From Dentipellis sp. KUC8613 (taxonomy: Eukaryota > Basidiomycota > Agaricomycetes > Russulales > Hericiaceae), in NCBI GenBank assembly GCA_002286715.1, contig NSJX01000012.1:333916-397915 (forward strand): 64,000 bases of DNA, read 5' to 3'. Of the stretch, positions 23,561-36,608 are shown in pieces. Every line of letters starts with the position of its first letter. The stretch's first letter is position 1. A program made the translations under genes and the position numbers. The notes below the pieces were generated by a model. That model searched no databases and had not been told where the DNA came from. It worked only from the letters and a program-made list of their open reading frames with translations.

Positions 23561-24333
23561 ATGGCGACCTTGAGGTATGACATATCCCGTCGTCATCAAG
23601 CGTGTTCTAACGTATCACAGACACGAGTTCTATGAAACAGACGAGAAACTCACCCTCACCATATTTGACCGTGGCGCAGACCCAGCCCAAGTATCCGTCA
23701 AGTTCGAGCCACGCTCGGTACCCTTTCCCCTTTCATCACACTCGACATCTGTACTCACACCTTTGCACAGTTCGTATACGAGAATGGCGACAAGAAGCTC
23801 GAGCTGCAGCCCCTCAAGGGCCAAATCGACCCCGAAAAGTCCAGCTACGCCGTCGGCAAAGTGAAGGTCGAAATCCGTTTCGCGAAGGCTGTACTGGGGC
23901 GGTGGGGTGCGCTAGAGGGTGATTCTCCTGATCGTACGCCGTCTATTTTATCTATGCTAGCAGATCGGCATCGGCATCTCACCGCGCGTGTACAGCCCTC
24001 ACCGCGCCGTCGCGAATCCCCCAGCCCGCACCCACGCCCGCCGGGAGCACCCTCCCGCAGGCGCGGAAGAACTGGGACAAGGTGACGACGACGATCCTCG
24101 AGTCCGAGAAGCCCAAGACGAGCCAGGAGGACCCGAACGTCAGCGGCGACAACACGGTGAACGAGTTCTTCCAGAACCTGTTCTCGAATGCGGACGACGA
24201 CACGCGCCGCGCGATGATGAAGAGCTTCCAGGAGAGCGGGGGCACCACGCTGAGCACGAACTGGGAGGAGGTCGGCAAGGGGCCGGTGTCGGTGAAGCCC
24301 CCGGCGGGCAGCGAGTGGAAGAAGTGGAACTGA
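23561..24333 (+). CDS. SGT1-like co-chaperone with CS and SGS domains only
   Basis: Four exons, 23561-23574 (14 bp), 23621-23717, 23771-23933 and 23996-24333, total 612 nt (203 aa), all in phase. The CS domain starts at residue 5: RHEFYETDEKLTLTIFDRGAD, VSVKFEPRS, LELQPLKGQIDPEKSSY and KVEIRFAKAVLGRWGALEG, matching SGT1/p23-type HSP90-binding folds. The last exon is an SGS domain with RKNWDKVTTTILE, NEFFQNLFSNADDDTRRAMMKSF and a C-terminal EWKKWN. SGT1 links HSP90 to SCF ligases and kinetochore assembly. The tetratricopeptide domain found at the N-terminus of yeast and plant SGT1 is absent; the first codons splice straight into the CS domain. It could be a natural short form or a separate paralog. 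Confidence 0.9.
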
Positions 24334-24866
24334 GGCGTGTGGCGATGTGTGTATGAGCTCGAGGAGGCGAGTGGTCCTGAAGTATCTGCTGTGCTTGTAT
24401 TAGGTTGGTTTCAATGTTCATCTCGAATCGTGCATGTAGCTCTGTCGTGTGCGTGGAATTTCCCTACATTCTCTACTTGTGCGGTGCACGCCGCCCCGCG
24501 GCGGCGTGACGTGAGGCGGCGCGGTAATTGGACCGAGGAAGCCGCTGTAGCCTGATAGGTTGCGACACCGACGTTACAGTCTCTGCTTTGTGTACAAGAC
24601 CTGTCCAACAATTGAAAGCGGAACACAGCCTTGACACCCACTACCCTGATCGAGCACGCACGCATGGGTCGCGAAAATCGATATCTCAGCATTCGCGTCC
24701 CAAAACCGGCATACACAATAAAGGCGCTGTTCCTGTCGGTGACGCCGGCGTTCTGCCATGCCTTGCCATTGGGTCGTGGTCTGATCGTACCCTTCCATTG
24801 TGAGTCTTTATAAGTATGGTGCTCTCACTGCGTTGAGCCTCTCATTCTTCCCCCCACGACCACGCC
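24334..24866. other. Intergenic: SGT1-like 3' end and promoter of RTA1-like gene 1
   Basis: 533 bp holding the 3' UTR of the upstream gene and the promoter of the RTA1-like gene. A small palindromic GCCGCCCCGCGGCGGC element lies near 24488-24505. A TATA-like box is listed separately. Confidence 0.5.
24806..24813 (+). promoter_or_regulatory. TATA-like box of RTA1-like gene 1
   Basis: CTTTATAAG lies about 55 bp before the ATG at 24867. The second RTA1-like gene has a similar box at nearly the same distance. Confidence 0.5.
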
Positions 24867-26447
24867 ATGAGTAGCAGTAAGTACGCGTGTTTCCCGTTTC
24901 CTCTGCGTATACTGACACCGGCGTCTCTTTCGCTTCAGGTCCCGTTAAATCGCCGTACGGCTACGTCCCAACCGAATGGGTTGGAATTGCATTTGTCTCC
25001 CTTTTCGCTATATCCACAGGTGCGTCCGCGTCCGCCTCGTGCGACCCACGCAAACTAACCCCAGCTTCAACGCACCAGCGACACACTTCGTGCAAGTGAT
25101 CTACTACCGCACATGGTGGCTCCTCGCGACCGCCTTCGTGTGCGGGCTGCTCGAGATCGGCGGCTGGGCGGCGCGCCTGTGGTCGAGTTTCAGCCCGACA
25201 TTGCTCAAGCCGTACATTATCCAGTGCGTGACCTGATCATATCACATCATTCGCCCTGCCCTCCTTGACACGTACTGACTCTGCATGGCGCTCTCGCAGG
25301 ACGACGGCAACTATCATCGGCCCGACGCCGTTGCTCGCGACGAACTTCATCATTCTCGGACGGCTCATTGGGCGACTGGGCCCCCAGTATAGCCGCCTCC
25401 CACCGAAAATCTGTGCGTGTTCCGCGGGCGCGCACCCGATTTGGCAACCGTAATCTGACGCGAGTGCTCTGTTTGGCTTTGCAGATTCCATCATCTTCAC
25501 GGGCTGTGTAAGTGCTGTTTACTAGCGCAAGTTGATGCGTCGGTGGTTTCATCGGAAACTGGGTTACTGATCGACCGTGTTGTGTTTCCGCATCAGGATA
25601 TCGTCGCGCTGATCGTGCAGGGCTTTGGAGGTGTGAAGGCGTCGCAGGCGGTTGCGAACCATGAGGACCCAGAAACGGTATGTGCGACTGCTGCGTTGGC
25701 GGGTGGTGGTAGATTGGCATGTGCTGATTCGCGCGCGCATCCTTGCAGGGAGGGCACATCATGCTGGGCGGTATTATCTTCCAGATGGGTACGTAAATCT
25801 CCTCAATCGGATTGGCTCTTGGAAAACAGAATTCTAATATCCTGTGTCGATCGCTTTATAGCGGCTATCGTAGTCTACGTGATCCTCGCCTCGGAGTTCC
25901 TCCTGCGACTCTTCAAAAACAGGCCACTGAAGCGTTCTGGACGCTCAGCGTCTAAACCTGTCGAGATAGAGTCATCAGCGAAGCAGATGATCATCGGTCT
26001 TGTGTTCATGACCACTTGTATATTCCTTCGGTCAGTAGACTTAACCGAGGTCGAGAAATTCACTACTGACTTCATGTTCGCTAGGTCAATATACCGTACT
26101 GTGGAGCTCATTAACGGCTTCACGGGAGTCATCATCACGACTCAAATCTACTTCAGTACGTTTCTCTACCACAGCCCTCTGCCTTATCCACGTAATTTGA
26201 CACATCTCTTCAAACAGTCCTTTTCGATGGAGCCCTGATCGTACTCGCCATCTACGGACTCAACGTCTTCCACCCAGGACGCCTCATGAGCGACATCGAC
26301 GCCAAGCATATGCCGCTCTCCAACTCAGAAGAGGAGCTGCCCCTCGAATACCGATATGACAAATGGAATGTCGAGCAGGGCTCAGGATCCTATGACCCAT
26401 ACAAGCCCCCATCATATAACCCGTACAAAGCTCCGTACAACCCGTAG
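24867..26447 (+). CDS. RTA1-family seven-helix membrane protein 1
   Basis: Exon 1 is only 10 bp (24867-24876, ATG AGT AGC A), spliced to GTCCCGTT at 24939. The protein starts MSSSPVKSPYGYVPTEWVG. Later exons carry family features: YRTWWLLATAFVCGLLEIGGWAARLWSS, TIIGPTPLLATNFIILGR, LGPQYSRLPPK, DIVALIVQGFGG, GGHIMLGGIIFQ, RSIYRTVELINGFTG and FDGALIVLAIYGLNVFHPG. Seven hydrophobic segments can be counted. RTA1/RSB1-type proteins are fungal plasma-membrane proteins implicated in resistance to lipophilic compounds and sphingoid-base export; the mechanism is unsettled. The C-terminal tail has Tyr/Pro repeats (YDPYKPPSYNPYKAPYNP). Eight or so exons. The tandem neighbour at 28051 shares the same architecture. 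Confidence 0.9.
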
Positions 26448-28050
26448 GACGTTGATGTGGACCTTATACCAGCGATTGTGTAATGCTTTGGACGGGATGC
26501 GGACATTGGTCGCTTGGGTACATAGATACGATGTATTGCATATTCTTCGTATTCTGTGGTTTAGGATATGTTCAAATATAATAGTCTGAAAGATCTTTGC
26601 AAGCGCCGGAGCGTACGGTCCGCCTGTTTATTTGGCTCTTTGTTTGTTCCAATACCCTCGAATCCGAACCCCCGCATCACGCATCAATCGAACGACAGCG
26701 CCTTCAGGTCAAGCGTTGCGCTGTGCAGAAATGCTTTGGAGGTTATATCTCGCAGCCGCAGCAGGTATGTTATGGATTCTCATCACACGCTGCCTCGCTT
26801 AGACTGACCGCAGCATCGAACATTCCCTCGAGATGCAGTTTGTCAACTTCGACGCTATGCCATATTCAAATCCACCTAGGTCGCTAGCTATAGACCTGTG
26901 CAAGTAAACTGTGGCAGAACTGTCCTTTGTCCTCCCCCAAAAACACCCTTCAGCACACCATCGACGCTGCCTCCGACGGCAGATAGCGTCCCGACGGGCG
27001 CTCAACTGCATGTTTTCCCCGACGGTCGCGCCAACTTGGCAAACAAGCATTTAAACTTGGCGCGAACACACAGCGCGACCCGGGCCTGTACACATGTGTA
27101 CTGCTGTATATCTGATTGTGTGTCCCGCTCCGCAGCGCGCGAGGGATCTGCTGCGGAATGCACGCACCGCTTTCCGCTCGGCAATGTCGCGCCCCGCGCT
27201 ACTGACTGTACCGGGCTGCACTTGCCGTGGCGCTCGGTCGCCCCCGCTCTGAGCGCGCCAATCCGACCGCGTTCCCGCGTTGATTGACAACTGTGTATGC
27301 AAACGTGAACGCGTCGTGATGCCGTGAGTCGCTGCGTTTCACGCCCCCATATTATGAAACAAGCGTGGCTGCCCGGATTGCTGATTGGCGTAAGACAGCT
27401 GCAGTTCTGCAGGATGTGTGCGGGGCGTTTTCCCTGCAACTGGCTAGCGTCGATTACATTATCGATGACCGGCACGCTGGGCTGGGCCACAGTCAGCATT
27501 ATGTGTCGTTGTCGCCATGTCGCGGAGGCGCTCTCATATGATGGCGTGCATATGAGCCGAGTCAATCTCCGCAGCCGCTACGCCATGCATGCATCGCAAG
27601 CCGTTCCTGCAGCGTTCGACGCCTATGCGTGCTGTGCTCACCGCGCCTAGATTTCAGTCGCGCGTGCCGGCGTCGAGGAGCAACGGGAGCCGGTCGTTCG
27701 CAACGGGGTGCTTGTCAACGTTCGCCATCGTTGGAGCACTATCGCCAGCGTGCCCGGGACCGATGTGCACTCGTCTACGCAGCAATGATAACGGCGAAAA
27801 AAGGGGGCAGCCCGGGACCCGAGGCGCCGAGCTCGCGGACGGTGTTCGTTCGCGTTTTTCCGATTCCGGAAAGCGAGCGTTGGGCGAGGGCCAGCCGTCG
27901 GGCGTCAGTGTGATATTGGCGCATCATGCCCTGGCTGCGGGTGGCACTGGCTGCCTTGTGTACAGCTAACCTCCTTCTTGGAAGTATTTATAGGTTCCTG
28001 CCCCGGAGTCACCTTCGCTATCACGACTCCCGCCACGAATTCTGCATACT
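26448..28050. other. Long intergenic region between tandem RTA1-like genes
   Basis: 1.6 kb, the longest gap in the window. It presumably holds the 3' UTR of copy 1 and the promoter of copy 2. ORFs on both strands show no signal peptide, domain or codon pattern that I trust. No remnant of a third copy was recognised. Confidence 0.5.
27984..27993 (+). promoter_or_regulatory. TATA-like box of RTA1-like gene 2
   Basis: GTATTTATAG lies about 60 bp before the ATG at 28051, mirroring the spacing in copy 1. Confidence 0.5.
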
Positions 28051-29485
28051 ATGTGTGAGTGCCACTGGTCGTGTTCTGTGTTCTGCCGTCGGGCACTGAC
28101 ATTTTGTGACAGCTTTTAATTCTACCGTAGTAGAGGACTCTCCATACCATTATGTCCCCACAGAGTGGATCTGTATTCTTTTCGTCGTCCTTTTCGGCAT
28201 TTCAACCGGTACGTCTCGTTTCTCGCCATCGAGGGCCGACTTCTCGCTAAGCTCGTTTCTTGCAGCCGCACATGCCGCCCAAGCCGTCTACTACCGCCTG
28301 TGGTGGATATTCCCAACAGCCGTGCTCTCCGGAGTCATGGAGATCGCCGGCTGGAGCGCGCGGCTATGGTCAAGTCGAAACCCGCTGAACTCAAATGCAT
28401 TCACGATGCAGTGAGTACTCGTCTGGCCTGGTCGACTTGCAGCCGGCACTAGGGGCTTGCAGCTCACGCGTGTTTCAGGATCACTCTCACCATCATCGGG
28501 CCTACTCCTCTGCTCGCGTCGAACTTCGTTATTTTTGGGCGTATAGTCAGGCAGATCGGTCTGCACTATAGCCGCTTTGGTTCCCGCTTCTGTAAGTCGC
28601 TCTTGCTGCCTACACGTGCAGTACAAAACCTCACATATTTTCAGATACCATTTTCTTCACCTGTTGTGTAAGTCTTCGATAATGCCGAGCAGCTGCGAGG
28701 GACGCGTCTAACCGGAAAACAGGATGTCGTCGCACTCGTCGTGCAAGCCGCTGGCGGTGGTTTGGCTTCCGGCAATGACACCCCGCAGTCGCAAGTCAAT
28801 ATCGTGAGTATACGTTTCCTAGCGGCTACCGCGTGGTGTACACCCGTCTGACGAAACTGTACAGGGCACTCATGTCATGCAAGGAGGCATCTTCTTCCAA
28901 CTTGGTGAGCGGACGCGCGTTTGGCTTTTCCGTGTAATGCCTAGCTAACATATCTGTCTGTAGTTGTCATTGTCATCTATCTCTGCTTTGCTACCGAAGT
29001 GTTCTGGCGGTACTGGACGCACAAGCCCGTGCGCCAGGCGGACAACGGATGGGAAGACAATCAGGTCATGAGCAGCAAAGCCGAGAAACGTCTTGAGCTG
29101 ATGGTTGGTGGTCTTGCGTTTATGGGTATTCTCTTGGTTATCCGGTGCGTCCTCACATCTCACGAGCTGTTGCTGGTGAAATTTACTGACGATGCGAATG
29201 CCAATTGTAGATCTATCTACCGAGCAATTGAGTTGACGGACGGCTGGAACGGCCGGATCATCTCAACACAAGTCTACTTCAGTAAGTGCTTTATCCACAC
29301 CAAAAGTGCGACCGCTAACGAAGCTTGCTGCAGACGTTTTGGATGGCGGCATGGTCACCCTCGCGTTCTTCACGTTGAACTTCTTCCACCCAGGCTTCTT
29401 GCTCAGGACGCCTCCAAAGCCCTCGAGGCCCACAGACAGCTCGGTCACGACGTTGCAAGTGACCAGCAACTTAGAAAAGCTGTAG
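28051..29485 (+). CDS. RTA1-family seven-helix membrane protein 2 (tandem paralog)
   Basis: Same exon architecture and motifs as the copy upstream: SPYHYVPTEWICILFVVLFGIST, YRLWWIFPTAVLSGVMEIAGWSARLWSS, TIIGPTPLLASNFVIFGR, GLHYSRFGSRF, DVVALVVQAAGGG, GTHVMQGGIFFQ, RSIYRAIELTDGWNG and LDGGMVTLAFFTLNFFHPG, with stop at 29483-29485. The start is uncertain. The ATG at 28051 sits where expected relative to the TATA-like box, but it is followed at once by TGAGTG. The only GT donor starts at the G of that ATG, and exon 2 (from about 28114, CTTTTAATTC) needs one nucleotide from exon 1. So no canonical exon 1 can be built, and the start may be damaged or lie elsewhere. The rest is intact. Confidence 0.85.
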
Positions 29486-29852
29486 ACTAGTCAGACTATA
29501 GCTGTTGCATTCTTTTACGTACATCGTATTCTCAGACATGGACTCTCTAGTAGCCATTGGACATTAGTCGTTGATCACCATATTGTCGGGGCGGTTACTT
29601 GTATATATTGTGCATACTCTGCAATGCCGCATCAGCGGGCCACGGCTGATGTGCCGGTTGACCTATATATCATTTGACCGTTCTCGATTTCGGACACGTG
29701 AGAGGCACTGTGGACTGATATTTAAGCTGTAAGGGCGGTCTCGGTGATTATTCCAATATGCTGCAATGATACAATAAAGCGCAGAACGACCAGAGTGGGA
29801 ATGCCATCTCCATAGGATGAAAGCGTAAAAGTGTAGGGAGGCTGATGACGTC
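29486..29852. other. Convergent intergenic region
   Basis: 367 bp between RTA1-like gene 2 and the mitochondrial ribosomal protein gene. No feature beyond expected 3' UTRs. Confidence 0.5.
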
Positions 29853-30158
29853 TAGCCTTGACGCTGTACGAAGTCGTTTGAGCATCTCAACGCACAACAA
29901 AGGGGTGACACGTACCTGCTTGTGACGAGGATTCTTCGAACAGAGAATATAGATCCTGCCCTTGCGGCGCACCACGCTGCACCCATCGCACATGAGCTTC
30001 ACCGACGACCTGACCTTCATCCCTCGAGACATCAGAGCGGCCGCAGACGGCGCGGGTGCGTGGACATGTTGGTGAGGATGGATGTGAGGAGCAGAGAATT
30101 GTGCGAGGCGAACGCGAGCTAGGAGCGGCCTGCCCGTCGCGAGGAGAGCACGGAGCAT
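29853..30158 (-). CDS. RTC6: Mitochondrial ribosomal protein bL36m
   Basis: Two exons: 30158-29916 and a last exon of only 12 bp (29864-29853, CGT CAA GGC TAG), total 84 aa. The first 45 residues ([21 protein letters not shown], then His/Pro/Ala) look like a mitochondrial presequence. The mature part [38 protein letters not shown] is the full L36 sequence with the zinc-binding Cys-x2-Cys, Cys and His residues. bL36 is a small protein of the large mitoribosomal subunit. The gene symbol follows yeast. Divergent from the DMT transporter gene (about 210 bp apart). Confidence 0.95.
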
Positions 30159-30371
30159 GTTTGGTGTGGTGTTGGTGGTGGCAGAAGCAGGAAAAGCGAA
30201 TTGCAAAATCGCGGTGACCAAGGTTCTGCGCACGTGATTACGCGACCGGGCGGACCGATGTAGAGCTCGCGGCGGGTGTAGCGCAATGCCCCACAATCGA
30301 TTTCTCTTCCAACATTCACGGTTTCAAGCAGCTTATGCTCTGCTCGCAAGTCGAGAGTTTCTATTTCACCC

Positions 30372-31806
30372 ATGACAGACAGATATGAGCGGCGCAACCA
30401 GGTTCCTCATTTAGGAGGAAAGACTGCCGTCATTCTCTTCGTTTTTACGCTTCTCGCCTTCGTCGCGGAAAGCCAGCTCACTCAAGTACGTGTTATCGGA
30501 TCTTCGTACCTTCATTTCGGCTTTTACATGTAGTCTCACGCTGTATTCTTTAGTATGTAGAAATCAACCTATCGTATCACCAGCCGTTTTTTCTATTGTG
30601 AGTTGTGTGCCTCACGGAGTGAAGGCTATCTGACAGCAGACGCGCCCAGCTACGTTGTCCATTCAAGTTTCCTCATAATCTTCCCCCTCCACATCCTATA
30701 TCTCGTCGTATTCACGGGTGCATCGGCGCGGACGCTTCTGAGCGGCCTCACTTATTCCATTAAGTCGCATCTCGGCGCCGGTGGACATAATGCGCAACAC
30801 TCCCCCTTTCCCACATATCGCCTTTCCCGCCTCGTCTTACTGTTGACGGCGGGTGTTACAGTTCCTGGGTTGCTCTGGTTTGCGGCTGCGAACCTTGCCC
30901 CGTGAGTGTACTCCATATGAGGATGTCTTCCGGCTCTAACCCAGCATTAGTATCAGCGACGTGACCGCCATCTGGAACACCAATGCGTTCTTCGCATACA
31001 TCTTCACCGTCCAATTCTTCAAGCTGGAGTGGGAGCGCCGCAAGCTTTTCGCGGTTCTTCTGGCGACTATCGGTGTCGCCGCCGTCATCTACGGAGGAAG
31101 CAAGGAACCACCAGTCTCCGAATCTCAGTCTGAAGCACGACAGGAGTATTCGCAAACAAAGATATTCAGTGCGCCATTCGTTGGGGATGCATTGACATTG
31201 GTCGCAGCTGTCGGATACGGCCTGTATCAAGTGCTATACAAGAGGTTCGCTGCATTACCCTCCGACCCGGAATTCGAGTCCAGCGACGCATACGCCCACC
31301 TTTCTGTCGACGACGCACTGTCCGACGATATTGACGACATTCCCGAAGAGGCCGCCGCCTCCTACCCGCCGCCCTTTGGATTCCATCCAAATTTCCTCAC
31401 TTCGGCCATCGGCTTCTGTACGCTGGCCTTGTGCTGGATTCTCCTTCCCATCATGCATTTCCTTGGTGTCGAGACGTTCAGGCTGCCCGAAAACGCTCAC
31501 ACCGTCCTGTCAATTGCAGCTATAGCGTTTTCAGGAGTCATCTTCAATTCTGGCTTCATGGTGAGTACTTCACGCGCAGTAACAACTTGGAATGGCGCGT
31601 TTTCTGACTGCTATCAGGTCTTGCTTGGCGTTTGGGGCCCTATCATTACTTCCGTGGGCAATCTGCTCACCATTGTTCTTGTCTATCTCTCCGACATCGT
31701 CTTCGGCAAGGCAGCTGATGTTGTCACCATATGGAGCATGATGGGTGCAGGTGGTATTGTCTTGGCGTTTGGCATCCTGGCCTACGATATGGTACAGCGG
31801 CGGTAG
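30372..31806 (+). CDS. DMT-superfamily transporter (EamA/SLC35F-like)
   Basis: Start at 30372 (MTDRYERRNQVPHLGGKTAV), then hydrophobic ILFVFTLLAFVAESQ. Short exons follow with YVEINLSYHQPFF, FYVVHSSFLIIFPLHILYLVVF and LVLLLTAGVTVPGLLWFAAANL. The conserved EamA core is ISDVTAIWNTNAFFAYIFTVQF and LFAVLLATIGVAAVIYGG. A cytosolic acidic loop (residues about 200-260: SDPEFESSDAYAHLS, DDIDDIPEE) is followed by four more helices and VLLGVWGPIITSVGNLL, ending DMVQRR at 31806. About ten TM segments. This layout resembles fungal vacuolar-membrane proteins related to yeast YML018C and SLC35F; the substrate is unknown. Confidence 0.88.
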
Positions 31807-32710
31807 CGCGGTAGTTGGGTGCACTGGATCTTCAGGTCGTTGCAGTCGCTGTTCGCGGTCGCCAGACGCGTCTGGTCGTAATAAGCACGTCACTCATGCT
31901 CATGAGGATGGAAGGTGGTGGTAGTATGTCTCAGCGACCTGGGAATAAAGTGGCTTGTGGACAACTTCGTAAGCATTCTATTCTAAGGTTGCTTGATGTT
32001 CTATAACTATCAGTATGGAACTTGTTTGTCGTTGCGTATTCTGCGTGACACCAGTGAACTGGCTTATTCATTGACTCGGAGACACCCTCGCTAACGACGT
32101 TTACGATGTTTGGGCTTCCAGCGCATGCCGACGCTCACCGTGGTGGCGTGTTATGCTCGGGCTACCTTTGTGCACGGCTTTCTGGATCACTGGCAGGTTG
32201 GTTATCTTTGGTCCAGATGAGCCGGGCTGTCTCTTGGCCTCGGAGGCTTCTTTGCTCGTAATTCTTGGCATGTATGACAGTTAGGTAGGTCGCTCAATTG
32301 CCGTCTGAAGACCACAAGGCAATGCTGATGTTGGCCTCCAGGGTTGTTGTTCTACTGGTCCCTACGGCTGGTAGCCATATGTAACGAGCCAAACGGGAAT
32401 CCCATCATGAAGCGACCCTCTTCAGCTACTATAGCTGCTATATGACGCAATGTAGGACCTTCCGCAAAGCATGCGGTCGTTATGCTTCTCCAGTGCATAT
32501 CTGTCTAACGCGCAGGGCGACTGCCCTCTGGTCGCCATATGCTGAGCTCTGGAGGGACAGCGGCCCACATGCTCTACCTCTTTCTCAGAGCATGGTTTGT
32601 CCTCGGCAGGGCAGTCTGAAGAGGTATAAATGCCCTGCTCGACGCTGTCTTTCTCTCCAGTGTTCAACGAGACACTAGCCCACCTCCCAAGGCATTCTCT
32701 ACAGCTCAAG
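31807..32710. other. Intergenic: transporter 3' end and subtilase promoter
   Basis: 904 bp. The last 100 bp before the subtilase start holds a TATA box. No other gene is supported. Confidence 0.5.
32625..32630 (+). promoter_or_regulatory. TATA box of subtilase gene
   Basis: TATAAA 81 bp upstream of the ATG at 32711, a typical distance for a strongly regulated fungal secreted-enzyme gene. Confidence 0.6.
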
Positions 32711-34737
<2,027 letters not shown>

Positions 34738-35137
34738 TTTAATTAAATATCTTTATGCTTTTCTGAAGGAACGGTAGGTCGTCGGTCTGTATTGTGCACA
34801 CCTAGGTCTTCCGGTCCTCTACGAAGTCCTGGGTCCCTCGTGTACCTTTTGACTGTAGATCGGTACGATGTATAAAGTGTATCATTGGTGGATTGGTTGT
34901 TTAAACTGGTGTGACATCGGCATGTGGGCCTGATGCATATGACCCACCCGACTCAATCGCCCTTATCAGTGTGGGTGCGTGGTATCGTTTCACGGGACGG
35001 GGCACCTTCGCGCGCCCGCGCGATCAGGCATTTGGGCCTAAAACAGCACTGATTTATATGCAGCTTTTTCTTCTCAAGGATATGGAGCAGATAAAAGACA
35101 AGGGCTTCGGAGGGACTGTCGGAACTTCCGGTGACTT
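34738..35137. other. Intergenic between subtilase and isochorismatase-like genes
   Basis: 400 bp with the subtilase 3' end and the promoter of the next gene. No further feature is recognised. Confidence 0.5.
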
Positions 35138-36332
35138 ATGTCCCTCATCATGAGTGCGTGTTTGGTTTCTATTGACATGAATATTGGGCAGTTGAGACTG
35201 GACCTGACACTTCAGGCCTTCTTTCCCGTCCAAAGGTCGAAGCTCCCACAGAATTTGGGAACGCAGAGTCGTTCTGGGTGGAATATCCTTCGGGTTTGGT
35301 GGACCTTTCGCGTTCACACCATATCTCTGCCTCCGCCGAGCTATCGCCCCCGCCTCTGGCATCTCCACAGTTCGAACTTGAAGTTGATGGAGACCGTACG
35401 CTGCGGATCGATCCAGCCAAGACGGCTTTCGTGATAGTCGACATGCAAAAGTGAGTCAAATAAATGGTTTGGTAGGAAATTCTGGGCTTAGTCAAAATTG
35501 TATTGTGAAGTTTCTTCCTTCACCCTGATATGAGGCAGCATCCTACAGGTCTTGCGTGCGTAGACCCGCTTCTGTCGGCCGTGCCTGCGCTTCGGTCTCG
35601 CGGTATCCAGATCCTATGGGTGTAAGTATCCACTATAGCTTTGCCAATATTCATTTTATTCATCACGGTGCGGTGCAGTAATTGGGGCCTTACCGAACAC
35701 GAACTGCACACGATACCGCCGTCCTTGAAGCGCGGCTTCAGTAAAGGCGGAAGGGGAGGGTTTGGAGCCGATTTGCCCAACGGCTGGGGTAGGCTATTGA
35801 TGAGAGGCGCAGCAAATTCTGCGCTTTATGGCCCTCTTCAAGATGAGTACGAGAAAGGTGAGAAGGAGGGAACGGACGTCTGGATACACAAAAACAGGTA
35901 TTCTTCTTGTTGAGTCCCCCTTGAGGAAGCCTTGCTCAAGTGGGTGTTAGGATGAGCGGTATCTGGGGTTATCAGACCGCGCTGGATTTATATCTCGAGC
36001 AGCATGGGATCACGACTTTGTTCTTTGCAGGTGTAAATGCTGATCAGGTCAGTGTATTCGCTTTAAGACGAGAGCGGGAAATGGGCTGAAGCTTGCATAG
36101 TGCGTCCTCGGCACGATCGTGGACGCTTATTACCGAGGCTACGACGTTATAGCGGTGCGAGACGGCATAGCGACTACATCTCCAGAAGGCGCTCTCGAGA
36201 ACGTCCTGTATAACACTGGAAATGTGAGTGTCTTGTCGGCAGCATTCCACAGAATGATTTCTTACGCATACCTTTGATTTACAGGCTTACGGTTTCATCA
36301 CTGACAGCAAACGCATCGTGAGCAGCGTCTGA
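35138..36332 (+). CDS. Isochorismatase-like (cysteine) hydrolase
   Basis: First exon is 16 bp (35138-35153), joined to GCCTTCTT at 35216. The protein reads MSLIMSLLSRPKVEAP, then ESFWVEYPSGLVDLS. The core is RIDPAKTAFVIVDMQNFFLHPDM (catalytic Asp), RSRGIQILWVNWGLTEHE, DVWIHKNRMSGIWGYQTALD (catalytic Lys) and FFAGVNADQCVLGTIVDAYYRGYD (catalytic Cys), completing the Asp-Lys-Cys arrangement of the family. The ending is YGFITDSKRIVSSV. Members hydrolyse isochorismate, nicotinamide or other amides; the fungal group is often called isochorismatase-like and its substrate is not known. No signal peptide. Confidence 0.88.
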
Positions 36333-36608
36333 CATCCGAGCAAGGAAGAGAAAGGAGCCATCGCGATGCAGCCCTAACACATGTTGTAGTCATCTGTACA
36401 ATTTCGCAGGCGGTCCCAGTGTTAACGATACAAGATGGCAAACGGCAGAGTAGCGACGACGTGATTCGTAAATCCAAAAATGTCCTTTTGCCACACATAT
36501 ATAGGACCCTGCGCATGCAGCCAGCCTACCTATTCTACACTGCACCGGTACCCCGCGTGCACCCTCATGATATAATGATGTCTTGACTAGTGTTACAAAA
36601 TTGCCTCA

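Noticed and set aside
26448..28050. Searched for a transposon or third RTA1 copy in the long gap
   Set aside because: No terminal repeats, transposase motifs or RTA1 fragments were recognisable.
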